Notes under the pieces: model-generated | The model's input: the letters and a program-made list of their open reading frames with translations, nothing else | What the model was told of the DNA's origin: nothing | Database searches by the model: none | Made by a program: the position numbers and the translations under genes | From: Endozoicomonas sp. | Lineage (GTDB): Bacteria; Pseudomonadota; Gammaproteobacteria; Pseudomonadales; Endozoicomonadaceae | Reading direction: 5' to 3' | Assembly (NCBI GenBank): GCA_024509075.1 | Contig: JAKROC010000009.1 | Coordinates: forward strand, 1 to 36,862 | DNA: 36,862 bases | Shown: positions 25,061 to 33,027 of the stretch, piece by piece | Numbering within the stretch: position 1 is the first letter of the stretch | Layout of the letters: each line of letters starts with the position of its first letter

Positions 25061-26368
25061 TTAGATAACTTCAAACAGGAAGTGGTTTTTCTTACCCAGT
25101 TTTACCAGGAAAAAACGGCCATACATGGCTTTTTCTGCAGCAAAACAGGCAGCGAGATTCATGTTATCTGCTGCGCCGCGAGCCTCACCATTAATCAACA
25201 CCGCGTTATTGCCCAGGGCGTCTTTCACCTGTTTGCCGGATTTTACCATGCCTGCCTGGGCAAACAGCTGAGTCATGGCCTGATCCGCCAGAGTGTCTCT
25301 GGAAACCGTGGCACTGGGCAGGCCATCAAGCTTCAGCTGCTCCAGGTCAGCCTCGCACAGCTCGGTGGCATCACCGGAGAACAGAGCCGCAGTGATGCGC
25401 TCAGCTGCCTGCAGGCCCTCTTCGCCGTGAACCAGGCGAGTCACCTCCCGGGCCAGGATTCGCTGGGCTTCAGGGCGACCCTGACGCTCAGCATCGGCCT
25501 GCTCAATGCCAGCAATTTCATCAATATCAAGAAAGGTAAAGAACTTCAGGAAGCGGTATACGTCGGCATCGGCGGTATTCATCCAGAACTGGTAGAACGC
25601 GTACTGAGAGGTTTTGCGAGCATCGAGCCAGACAGCGCCGCCTTCACTCTTGCCAAACTTGGTACCGTCCGACTTGGTAATCAGCGGGACAGTCAAGCCA
25701 AAGGTTCGAGCCTTGTTCTGACGGCGAGCCAGGTCAATACCACCGACAATATTGCCCCACTGATCACTGCCGCCTATTTGCAAAGTGCAATCGTGGCGGC
25801 GGTTCAACTCAGCAAAATCCATCCCTTGAAGCAGTGCATAGGAAAACTCGGTAAAGGAGATACCAGCACCTTCGCGGTTCAAGCGCTGCTGTACCGACTC
25901 TTTGTTGATCATGGCGTTGACGGCAAAGTGCTTGCCGATATTTCTGAGAAAATCGAGCACGTTCAGATCAGCGGTCCAATCCAGGTTATTGACCACGATG
26001 GCTGAGTTAGCGCCGCAATCAAAGTCAACAAACTGGCTGACCTGCGCCTTGATTTTTTCCACCCAGCCGGCGACCACATCAGAGGTATTCAACTGCCGCT
26101 CTGTGGCTTTGAAGCTGGGATCACCGATCAGCCCGGTAGCACCACCGACCAGCGCAATAGGCTTGTGACCGGCTTGCTGAAAACGCTTAAGCACCAACAA
26201 CGGCACCAGGTGACCAAGGTGAAGACTGTCTGCTGTAGGATCAAAGCCACAGTAAAGCACCCGGGGCTGCTCGCTCAGATGAGCGTCCAGTTCCTCAACT
26301 GCAGTGGTCTGCGCGATGAGCTGGCGAGCCTGAAGATCATACAGCAACGAGTTTTGACTGTCGGACAT
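25061..26368 (-). CDS. tyrS: Tyrosine-tRNA ligase
   Basis: A complete class I tyrosyl-tRNA synthetase (435 residues). The HIGH-type motif is HLGH at residues 50-53, and the KMSKS-type loop is KFGKS at 237-241. Tyrosine-pocket segments [12 protein letters not shown] and [11 protein letters not shown] are present, and a C-terminal S4-like RNA-binding domain ends the protein ([12 protein letters not shown], then [11 protein letters not shown]). This is the TyrRS-1 (E. coli-like) type. ATG at 26368 is preferred because the frame upstream lacks family residues and AGGAAAAGGCA precedes it. In Pseudomonas relatives tyrS adjoins the M23 peptidase and anmK genes; here an unrelated membrane gene and an inverted-repeat element lie between. 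Confidence 0.97.
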   Translation of the reverse strand: MSDSQNSLLYDLQARQLIAQTTAVEELDAHLSEQPRVLYCGFDPTADSLHLGHLVPLLVLKRFQQAGHKPIALVGGATGLIGDPSFKATERQLNTSDVVAGWVEKIKAQVSQFVDFDCGANSAIVVNNLDWTADLNVLDFLRNIGKHFAVNAMINKESVQQRLNREGAGISFTEFSYALLQGMDFAELNRRHDCTLQIGGSDQWGNIVGGIDLARRQNKARTFGLTVPLITKSDGTKFGKSEGGAVWLDARKTSQYAFYQFWMNTADADVYRFLKFFTFLDIDEIAGIEQADAERQGRPEAQRILAREVTRLVHGEEGLQAAERITAALFSGDATELCEADLEQLKLDGLPSATVSRDTLADQAMTQLFAQAGMVKSGKQVKDALGNNAVLINGEARGAADNMNLAACFAAEKAMYGRFFLVKLGKKNHFLFEVI

Positions 26369-26598
26369 TGCCTTTTCCTGGGGTGGTTCAACCGGAATAA
26401 AAAATGAGCCGCTCAAAATACAACATTATCCCACTGTCAGACAATGAAAATGACACCAGGATCAACAAGTTCGGTATTTTCATGACAATGGAACTCACGT
26501 GAAGCCCAGCAGTCGAAGCCACCACGCAGGCACAAAGCTGTCAGGTATACCTGCTGTCGTTTCACCCTGCAACAAGCCAGAACACCGAGGAGAGACTT

Positions 26599-27228
26599 GT
26601 GAGCTATCCAATTCCTTCGCCCCAGGCATCATCTACACCACCTGCCCCAGCGAATTTTTCCACTGTTGACAGCCTCAAGGTGATCATCAGGGGCATGGCC
26701 ACCGGCACCGAATGCCTGATGTTTGCCGGCAGAAAAGTCACTGCCTGCATGGTCACAGGAGCCGGCTGGCTTTTTGGCGGCATCAAAGGAACGCTGCGTT
26801 ACGCCCATGAGAATCTGGGCGATCGTTCCGTGCAGCAGGATCAGGGACACACAAGCACTGCCCCCCAGTCCGAGGCAAATCCCCCCCTGGAAGCTTACGT
26901 GATATGTGAAGCTGTAACCTCGGCACACACCTTATCCCAGTGCGTACTTGCTGCCCCTGCCAAATATTCTTGGCTCAGCGGTGAAAACCTTGGCAGTGTC
27001 GCCTTCACCTTTTTGGTGCCGTATTGCCTGCTGGGCGCTATCGGGGGCGTGCTGTTTAATCTGCCACGGGTGTGTGGCGTGCAACCTTACCTGAACTTGG
27101 CAGCGCCACCGGATAACACCTCCCAGCCCGAATACACCCGGACAGGGTCAGCAGCAATTCACTCAGAATATGCGAGTAATTACAGCACTCACCAGTACTA
27201 TCGCGCCAATAGTCACAAAGATCAGTAA
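26599..27228 (+). CDS. Unrecognised membrane protein
   Basis: I do not recognise this 209-residue protein. It has a Pro/Ser-rich N terminus (residues 4-18), a hydrophobic glycine-rich segment at about 47-64 (ACMVTGAGWLFGGIKG), and a polar linker at 70-98. A second strong hydrophobic segment lies at 131-155 (SVAFTFLVPYCLLGAIGGVLF), and the tail of about 50 residues is rich in Asn, Ser and Tyr. Two membrane passes or a hairpin are likely. The GTG start has GAGGAGAGAC just upstream, which supports a real gene. It is inserted between tyrS and the M23 peptidase gene, which are adjacent in related bacteria, so it is accessory. A membrane-directed lineage-specific protein is as far as the evidence goes. 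Confidence 0.65.
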   Translation: MSYPIPSPQASSTPPAPANFSTVDSLKVIIRGMATGTECLMFAGRKVTACMVTGAGWLFGGIKGTLRYAHENLGDRSVQQDQGHTSTAPQSEANPPLEAYVICEAVTSAHTLSQCVLAAPAKYSWLSGENLGSVAFTFLVPYCLLGAIGGVLFNLPRVCGVQPYLNLAAPPDNTSQPEYTRTGSAAIHSEYASNYSTHQYYRANSHKDQ

Positions 27229-27259
27229 CTTTAAGCACAACCAGATAGAACGGGTACTC

Positions 27260-27412
27260 ATACATACTCGACTTTAGACTTTGCATAGCACGAAAGCCTG
27301 ATCTGATGTGAGCATGGCAACCATCTCGGATTTCACCGTTGGGGATGGTTGCTTTTAGCAGATTATACGCCGGAACTTTTGTGCTTTTAAAACTCTAAAG
27401 TCGAGATACATA
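27260..27412. mobile_element. MITE-like element with inverted ends and an internal hairpin
   Basis: CTCGACTTTAG at 27267-27277 and CTAAAGTCGAG at 27395-27405 are perfect 11-base inverted repeats. The similarity extends imperfectly inward (GCATAGCACGAAAG on the left; on the right the same sense reads TTTTAAAAGCACAAAAG) and outward (ATACAT against ATGTAT). Inside is a second inverted repeat, GCAACCATC (27317-27325) and GATGGTTGC (27344-27352), followed by TTTT. There is no transposase, so this would be a non-autonomous element or the joined ends of one. The inner hairpin with its T-run could also terminate the upstream gene. Confidence 0.55.
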
Positions 27413-27452
27413 TAAGAAAAATCAGAAAACAAGCAGGTGTTTACGAATATGT

Positions 27453-27482
27453 ATGACTTATAATTATCTTTCCAATTATAAT
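27453..27482 (+). promoter_or_regulatory. Candidate promoter of the M23 peptidase gene
   Basis: ATGACT (27453-27458), an 18-base spacer and a perfect TATAAT (27477-27482) lie in an AT-rich stretch 51 bases before the chosen start of the M23 gene. A second TATAAT at 27459-27464 lacks a good -35. The promoter lies between the MITE-like element and the gene. Confidence 0.4.
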
Positions 27483-27532
27483 CTAATGAATATTACCTAT
27501 AATTGCATATCACATACAGCGTTAAAGCCTCA

Positions 27533-28948
27533 ATGAATAGCCGAATCCACCCAGGCGCCTCTCGAATTAATCTGCGCCGGACGCAATTCCCCAGACTACA
27601 TCTGCTGCTGGCTAGCACCATTGCCTTTTCCGTTATGGGTATGATGGCTCTGCTACCCTCTGGCGACGTGGAAGCCAAGCGTAACGAAATCCCCATGTCG
27701 ATTGATGCTTTTGAGCCAAACAGTGTCAAGCCGGATAACAGCAAGAAAGACGATTTTTCTGCCCCTTTCGCCGGCAAAATGGTGGAGACAACCCAAACAG
27801 AGGCAGATGCCAAAGACCAGGCTAAAAAAGCTTATGACCTGGAGCAGCAGCTGGGCACATGGCACACCGTAACCATCCGTTCCGGTGATAACCTGTCATC
27901 GCTGTTCAAGGCTCAAAAAATAAGCTCCAACGTCGTACACCAGATAACCAATACGCCTGAGTTCGGTGCAGCACTGACGCACATACTCCCGGGACAATCT
28001 CTGGAGTTCCGCATCAATTCACAGGGCACACTAACCCAGCTGCGTTACACCAAGTCCAGACTGGAAAGCATTTTTTTTAGCAAAACCGCCCAAGGCTACC
28101 AGGCAGAACTGATTGCCCTGTCACCACAAGTCAAAACCGCTTTTGCCAGCAGCACCATAGAAAGCTCACTGTTTATGGCCAGCCAGGAAGCAGGCCTGTC
28201 GGAAAATCTGACCATGGAGCTGGCAAATATATTTGGCTGGGACATCGACTTCGTTCAAGACATCCGTCGCGGCGACTCCTTCAAGGTGATATACGAGGAG
28301 AACTATCTTGATAGCGAAAAACTACACGACGGCGACATTCTGGCCGCCAGCTTCACCAATCAGGGACAAACCTACACCGCCATCCGCTTCACTGACAGCA
28401 AGGGCAACACAGACTATTACTCGCCTGATGGCAAGAGCATGAAAAAGGCCTTCCTACGCTCTCCGGTAGATTTCACCCGGATCAGCTCACGGTTTAACCC
28501 GAATCGACTCCACCCGGTCTTCAAGACCAGGCGTCCCCACCGTGGGGTAGATTATGCTGCCCCAATGAACACCCCCATCAAGGCAGCAGGCGATGGGCGC
28601 ATTCAGTTTATCGGTTGGCAGAATGGGTTTGGCAACGTGGTCTACATTCAGCATCCGAACAATATCGTCACGGTTTATGCTCACGCCAACAAACTTGCTA
28701 ATTTCAAAAAGGGTCAAAAGGTACGTCAGGGTCAGATTATTGCCTACGTGGGCAAAACAGGCTGGGCTACCGGACCGCATCTGCATTATGAATTCCGCGT
28801 GAATGGCGAGCACAGAAACCCGGTGACAGTAAAACTGCCCGACGCAGCACCTATTGCCAAAAGCGAAATGGTTAATTTCAGCCAATTATCTGGACTGATG
28901 ATCTCCCAGCTTGAAAAACAATCTGGCACAATGCTGGCAACTCAGTAA
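27533..28948 (+). CDS. M23-family peptidoglycan DD-metalloendopeptidase (MepM-like)
   Basis: The 471-residue protein has an N-terminal membrane anchor or signal (about residues 19-42), a LysM/OapA-like region near 100-160 (WHTVTIRSGDNLSSLFKAQ), a second beta domain, and a C-terminal LytM/M23 peptidase. Zinc ligands are visible: HxxxD in HRGVDYAAP (H336, D340) and HLH in GPHLHYEF (H416, H418). The architecture is that of MepM/YebA, which cuts peptide crosslinks in the cell wall to allow growth. The start is uncertain: ATG at 27533 gives a normal leader, while a TTG ten codons earlier is in frame. A terminator-like hairpin follows, before anmK. In relatives the gene lies directly between tyrS and anmK. 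Confidence 0.9.
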   Translation: MNSRIHPGASRINLRRTQFPRLHLLLASTIAFSVMGMMALLPSGDVEAKRNEIPMSIDAFEPNSVKPDNSKKDDFSAPFAGKMVETTQTEADAKDQAKKAYDLEQQLGTWHTVTIRSGDNLSSLFKAQKISSNVVHQITNTPEFGAALTHILPGQSLEFRINSQGTLTQLRYTKSRLESIFFSKTAQGYQAELIALSPQVKTAFASSTIESSLFMASQEAGLSENLTMELANIFGWDIDFVQDIRRGDSFKVIYEENYLDSEKLHDGDILAASFTNQGQTYTAIRFTDSKGNTDYYSPDGKSMKKAFLRSPVDFTRISSRFNPNRLHPVFKTRRPHRGVDYAAPMNTPIKAAGDGRIQFIGWQNGFGNVVYIQHPNNIVTVYAHANKLANFKKGQKVRQGQIIAYVGKTGWATGPHLHYEFRVNGEHRNPVTVKLPDAAPIAKSEMVNFSQLSGLMISQLEKQSGTMLATQ

Positions 28949-28989
28949 TTGCCAAGTTCCAGCACACACTCTGGAACAGATACTGTTTG

Positions 28990-29023
28990 CAGCTAATGGC
29001 CGTTAGTAGTGGCTGTTTTTTTT
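28990..29023 (+). terminator. Candidate intrinsic terminator after the M23 gene
   Basis: CAGC at 28990-28993 and GCTG at 29012-29015 enclose an imperfect stem and are followed at once by eight T (29016-29023). It ends the M23 transcript 42 bases after its stop and lies 14 bases before the anmK start, so it may only partly separate the two genes. Confidence 0.55.
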
Positions 29024-29036
29024 ATCGAGATGCTTC

Positions 29037-30140
29037 ATGCCTGAAATTTACGTAGGCTTGATGTCAGGCACCAGCCTAGATGCCGTAGACGCCGTTGCCG
29101 TGCGCTTTGATGACCTCCGCCCGGTGCTGATTGCCAGCCACACAACACCCTGGCCAGCTGATTTGAAAGCAAAAATCCAACATCTTTTCCAGCTCGGAAA
29201 CGATGAAATCCACCATCTGGCCGAAGTTGACCCAGCCATTGCCCACCTTTGCGCCCAAGCCACCAGAGAGCTATTGGCCCGTGCAGCCCTGCCCGCCGAT
29301 CAAGTCAAAGCCATTGGCAGTCACGGCCAAACGATTAGACATCTGCCGGAGCGGGGATACACCCTGCAAATTGGTGACCCTAATATCCTGGCGGAACAAA
29401 CTGGTATCACCGTAGTAGCTGATTTCCGCCGCCGGGACATAGCCGCTGGTGGCCAGGGCGCCCCCCTGGTTCCCGCCTTTCACCACGCCATTTTTGCCAG
29501 CGACCGCCGTCACCGGGTAGCAGTAAACATCGGGGGCATCAGCAACATATCCATACTGCCCGCAGCAAGCCAGCAGGTAACCGGCTTTGATACCGGCCCC
29601 GGCAATCTGCTGATGGACTACTGGTGCCAGCAGCGATGGCTGAAACCGTTTGACAAGGATGGCTTCCACGCCGGGCAGGAACCCCACGACCCAATCTTGC
29701 TGGAAACCATGTTAAGCGAGTCTTTTTTCCGGCAACGACCACCCAAAAGCACTGGCCGAGAGCTTTTCAACCCTCAATGGCTCCAATGGATGCTAAAAGG
29801 TTTTAGCGGGTTATCGCCAACTACGGTGCAGGCAACACTGTGCCGATTAAGCGCACGCAGCATTGCTGATGCCATCAAACACTACGCCCCAGAGACTGAA
29901 GAGATTTTTGTTTGTGGCGGTGGTGCCAGAAACCAGACATTAATGAAAATGCTGCGTGAAGAGCTACCGAACCGGGATGTGCAGTCAACGTCCGCCCTGG
30001 GCATTGACCCACAGTGGGTTGAGGCTGTCGCCTTTGCCTGGCTGGCACGACAAACGATGAACAACTTGCCTGGCAACTTGCCTGGCGTAACCGGGGCTTC
30101 GGGCCCGAGGATACTTGGCGGTATTTACCCTGCCAGTTAA
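29037..30140 (+). CDS. anmK: Anhydro-N-acetylmuramic acid kinase
   Basis: AnmK phosphorylates and opens 1,6-anhydro-MurNAc released from peptidoglycan turnover, giving MurNAc-6-phosphate for recycling. The 367-residue protein has the ATPase-fold signatures of the family: VGLMSGTSLDAVDAV at the N terminus, IGSHGQTIRH, ADFRRRDIAAGGQGAPLVPAFH, NIGGISNI, and FDTGPGNLLMD with D195 as a likely catalytic or metal residue. FVCGGGARN is near the C terminus. The short tandem NNLPGNLPGV near the end is an 11-12 base duplication at DNA level. It converges on erpA with an 11-base gap. Its place next to an M23 endopeptidase is functionally sensible (wall cutting and fragment recycling). Confidence 0.96.
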   Translation: MPEIYVGLMSGTSLDAVDAVAVRFDDLRPVLIASHTTPWPADLKAKIQHLFQLGNDEIHHLAEVDPAIAHLCAQATRELLARAALPADQVKAIGSHGQTIRHLPERGYTLQIGDPNILAEQTGITVVADFRRRDIAAGGQGAPLVPAFHHAIFASDRRHRVAVNIGGISNISILPAASQQVTGFDTGPGNLLMDYWCQQRWLKPFDKDGFHAGQEPHDPILLETMLSESFFRQRPPKSTGRELFNPQWLQWMLKGFSGLSPTTVQATLCRLSARSIADAIKHYAPETEEIFVCGGGARNQTLMKMLREELPNRDVQSTSALGIDPQWVEAVAFAWLARQTMNNLPGNLPGVTGASGPRILGGIYPAS

Positions 30141-30151
30141 CTGAAGCAGAC

Positions 30152-30520
30152 TCAAATTGCGAAGGAGGAACCACAGCCGCAGGTGGACTTGGCGTTGGGA
30201 TTTCTAACCAGGAACCGAGAACCTTGCAAGCCCTCTTCATAGTCGATTTCGGCACCAACCAGGTACTGATAGCTAAGGGAGTCAACCACCACTGACGCTC
30301 CCTCTCTAATAATTAGCGTGTCATCTTCAGCCAGATTGCTGTCAAAAATAAAGCCGTACTGAAAACCGGAGCAGCCACCACCGGTAACATATACCCGCAG
30401 CCGCTGATCCGCTTCGGTTTCATCGGCCAGCAGCTGACACACTCTCTGGGCAGCTGCCTCTGTGACCGTAATCGGTTCTGGCGCCTCGGCTACCTGTACT
30501 GCTGTTGTCGCTTCGCTCAT
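30152..30520 (-). CDS. erpA: Iron-sulfur cluster insertion protein ErpA
   Basis: This 122-residue A-type Fe-S carrier has the three conserved cysteines at C50 ([11 protein letters not shown]), C114 and C116 (STCGCGSSF). The family core [13 protein letters not shown] and [25 protein letters not shown] is also present. The FQY and SRF spellings are typical of ErpA as opposed to IscA. ErpA delivers Fe-S clusters to essential apoproteins such as IspG/IspH. ATG at 30520 follows a very strong AGGAGGGTC. It lies downstream of the bactofilin and DUF6776 genes on the same strand, an arrangement shared with Pseudomonas relatives. Confidence 0.96.
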   Translation of the reverse strand: MSEATTAVQVAEAPEPITVTEAAAQRVCQLLADETEADQRLRVYVTGGGCSGFQYGFIFDSNLAEDDTLIIREGASVVVDSLSYQYLVGAEIDYEEGLQGSRFLVRNPNAKSTCGCGSSFAI

Positions 30521-30649
30521 TGACCCTCCTCTATCTTCATTGAGGCTGTTGAGAACTGGAAAATCCCGCCAGCCCATAGCTGCCATTCACAACCAAAGCG
30601 CGACATTCATCCACCAACCGGTCATTATCCGAGTAACCGACTGATTTCG

Positions 30650-31099
30650 TCAATTATCTATATCGTCAAACAGCTCGCCGACACTTATCTCCGACTCATC
30701 GGGATGCCCCAACAGAGGCTGGTTTCCATCGGAGCTATCGTGATACTGCAAACTGCCATTGACCTGGGCTCCTTTGACCATCTCAATAATGCTGTAGTAC
30801 ACATTGCCGTTAATCACAGACTTGGAGGCCAGCTCCAAGTGCTCCTCGGCAAGTACATTACCGTGAACATGACCATCGATCACCACACGTTGCGCCCGTA
30901 AGTCACCTTCAACAGTGCCACTGCTGGCAACAGTCAGCAGCCCCTCTTCAGTGGTAATATTGCCCTTGACGGAGCCTTCTACATGCACAGAGCCGGTGAA
31001 GTGAATATCACCGGTAACAATGGTTTCCCTCGAAATAAGGGACGTGTCGCTGTGGCCGTCAGCGGCGCTATTCACCGTCTTCGTCGTTTTCCCGAACAT
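30650..31099 (-). CDS. Bactofilin (polymer-forming cytoskeletal protein)
   Basis: The 149-residue protein is a bactofilin (DUF583). Short unstructured ends flank a right-handed beta-helix core built from repeating turns of about 17 residues with periodic glycine and valine (ETIVTGDIHFTGSVHVEG, VKGNITTEEGLLTVASSGTVEGDL, VVIDGHVHGNVLAEEHLELA). Bactofilins form stable non-polar filaments used in cell shape, stalk or envelope localisation. ATG at 31099 overlaps the 3' end of the DUF6776 gene by 32 bases, with AGGAG ten bases upstream; a longer frame to 31264 is the overlapping gene's shadow. An M23 peptidase lies 1.7 kb away on the other strand, a frequent functional partner of bactofilins. Confidence 0.92.
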   Translation of the reverse strand: MFGKTTKTVNSAADGHSDTSLISRETIVTGDIHFTGSVHVEGSVKGNITTEEGLLTVASSGTVEGDLRAQRVVIDGHVHGNVLAEEHLELASKSVINGNVYYSIIEMVKGAQVNGSLQYHDSSDGNQPLLGHPDESEISVGELFDDIDN

Positions 31100-31841
31100 C
31101 CTTCGCCAACTCCTGATGCCATTGATAAACTGATTCAAATTTCTGCTTGACTCCACTGGTGATCTGCACCAGGACTTTAATTTCAGCAGGCTGAAATCCG
31201 TCGGGCAGAGTGAAATCAAGGTATTCTTTGTCCGTTGGTAGAGCCTGAAAATAACGAAAGCCAAGATTTTTCACATCCAGGTCATCCTCGACCAATTGCG
31301 ATAACTCAAGTGTCTCGGCCTTGCCAGCTTTTTCACCGAGCAACGAAACCGACAGGGTTCCTTTCAAGAACGGATTGTTTCTCTGAACCTGGGAAATGAC
31401 AAGCCTGAGGTGATAGTGACCCGGCTCTCTGCCCGCGAGCAAGCTAAGACTGGCAACTCGCACACCGGTGGCATTATCCTCCGGAGCCATGATGCCTTTG
31501 AAGAAAGACAATTCTTTAAGAAGATCTTCTTTCTCGTCTTCCAGCTGCTTGACCAGCAACCTGACACGGTTAACCGCCTCACGATCCATCTTCCTGGCAC
31601 TCTCCACAAGGGTAAGGCGCTGCCTGAGCTCGCTGTTTTGCTCCTGCAAGACACGAGTCTGCTTCTCCAGGACAACGTTACGCTGCCGGACACCATCCGT
31701 GTGCAGCCCACCGCGGTTACTACCATACCAATAGGCAAAACCACACAGCAAAGCAATAAAGATTGATTGAAAAATTCGAATTAACTGATCACGTTTTGGG
31801 TCATAACGTGAGACCCGTACCTTACTCTTGCCCGGTTGCAA
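31068..31841 (-). CDS. DUF6776-type membrane-anchored coiled-coil protein
   Basis: This 257-residue protein starts with a basic segment (KVRVSRYDPKRDQL), one membrane helix at about residues 23-41 (IFQSIFIALLCGFAYWYG) and a heptad-rich coiled coil at 52-116 (NVVLEKQTRVLQEQNSELR, onward to KELSFFKGIM). A beta-rich C-terminal domain of about 130 residues follows (VASLSLLAGREPGHYHLRLVISQ, LVQITSGVK). It resembles proteins annotated DUF6776 that sit next to bactofilin and erpA in gammaproteobacteria. The likely topology is a cytoplasmic N terminus with the rest periplasmic. The start seems to be TTG at 31841, with no strong Shine-Dalgarno. Overlap with the bactofilin start suggests coupled translation. 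Confidence 0.8.
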   Translation of the reverse strand: MQPGKSKVRVSRYDPKRDQLIRIFQSIFIALLCGFAYWYGSNRGGLHTDGVRQRNVVLEKQTRVLQEQNSELRQRLTLVESARKMDREAVNRVRLLVKQLEDEKEDLLKELSFFKGIMAPEDNATGVRVASLSLLAGREPGHYHLRLVISQVQRNNPFLKGTLSVSLLGEKAGKAETLELSQLVEDDLDVKNLGFRYFQALPTDKEYLDFTLPDGFQPAEIKVLVQITSGVKQKFESVYQWHQELAKDVRENDEDGE

Positions 31842-32199
31842 AGATGTTTACCCACTATTTACCAGAACCTTTCGCCTGGTCGATATTTCTATTCCCGAAC
31901 ACCTCTCGTCAGAGACGTGTCATAACCGGTGACCGAGCAAAATTTCACTATGCCCGCCCACCGCCATGCTCTATACAAAAGGCTGAGCGCAAAACCAGTC
32001 AGTAACCGACAATTGTTTTACAACAGAAGCTGAAGACTTAATTTCGCAGCAAATACAAACGAACAATCATGCACCGCATTACCCGCCTCTCGACGGCGAT
32101 TGCTTGCCTGATAACACTGCACAAGCATGCAAGTCGTTTGGCTCACGCCTGCTCCAAAGGTATTATCTGCTATCCACGAATTTCACTCACTGGAATCCC

Positions 32200-32832
32200 A
32201 TGCTCGATAAATGGTTAGCGCCACTGACCCAGCCACCTTTGAAAAGGTTGGCCTCAAGGCTTGTGCACCGAGGTATTACAGCCGACCAGATTACCATCAC
32301 AGGTTTTGTGCTGGGCATGCTTGCCATACCCCTGCTGTCCCAAGGATATTACTTCCTGGCTCTGCTTACCATCGTGACCAACCGCATTCTCGACGGTTTA
32401 GATGGTGCTTTGGCCAGAATGACCGGGGCGAGCGATGCGGGTGGCTTCCTGGACATCACCCTGGACTTTATCTTCTATTCCGGCATCGTACTGGGCTTTG
32501 CCCTGGCCTCCCCCCAGAACAATGCCATTGCAGCCTGCACACTGATTTTTTCATTTATGGGCACCGGAGCCAGCTTTTTGGCCTATGCTGTGATGGCCGA
32601 GAAGTATCAGCTCAAGCCCCCGCACCACCAAAACAAGTCGCTCTACTATATGGGGGGGGTGGCGGAGGGCACTGAGACAATCGCTCTTTTTGTGCTTTTT
32701 TGTCTTTTGCCTGAATACTTTGCGCAACTGGCTTATGGTTTTTCCGCAATCTGTCTATGGACGGCAGCGCTGAGAATCTGGGGTGGTTATTGTGCCATTG
32801 TCCAAGCGGAAAAACAGGCAAGAGGGACGTGA
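32200..32832 (+). CDS. CDP-alcohol phosphatidyltransferase-family protein
   Basis: The 210-residue membrane protein has the complete CDP-alcohol phosphotransferase motif, seen as DGLDGALAR, eight residues, then GFLDITLD around residues 69-94. It provides the metal-binding aspartates. About six membrane helices surround it (for example LLTIVTNRIL, FIFYSGIVLGFALA, CTLIFSFMGTGASFLAYAVM). It would transfer a phosphoalcohol from a CDP-activated donor in phospholipid or osmolyte synthesis; the substrate is not deducible. The N terminus LDKWLAPLTQPPLKRLA is family-like, so ATG at 32200 is preferred. A TTG at 32104 would add 32 residues that look unrelated. Its reading frame contains an eight-G run near 32652. 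Confidence 0.85.
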   Translation: MLDKWLAPLTQPPLKRLASRLVHRGITADQITITGFVLGMLAIPLLSQGYYFLALLTIVTNRILDGLDGALARMTGASDAGGFLDITLDFIFYSGIVLGFALASPQNNAIAACTLIFSFMGTGASFLAYAVMAEKYQLKPPHHQNKSLYYMGGVAEGTETIALFVLFCLLPEYFAQLAYGFSAICLWTAALRIWGGYCAIVQAEKQARGT

Positions 32833-33027
32833 GCGGGAAGCAGTGTTATGGCGTGATTATACAGGAGTTGCTGACTGCACCTGGTTGGGTGATGCTCTCC
32901 TGAAAAATCACATGACCACTGTTGTTTAACTATTCCTGTTGTGCCGGTCACGAGCCACGGCTGCACGCATCAAAACGGTGAAAAGAGCTTCCGCCCTCTT
33001 TCACATTTGTTCTTCAGGGATAAATCC

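Noticed and set aside
25082-26005. 307-codon plus-strand frame antisense to tyrS
   Set aside because: It is a shadow of tyrS, whose catalytic motifs are complete on the other strand.
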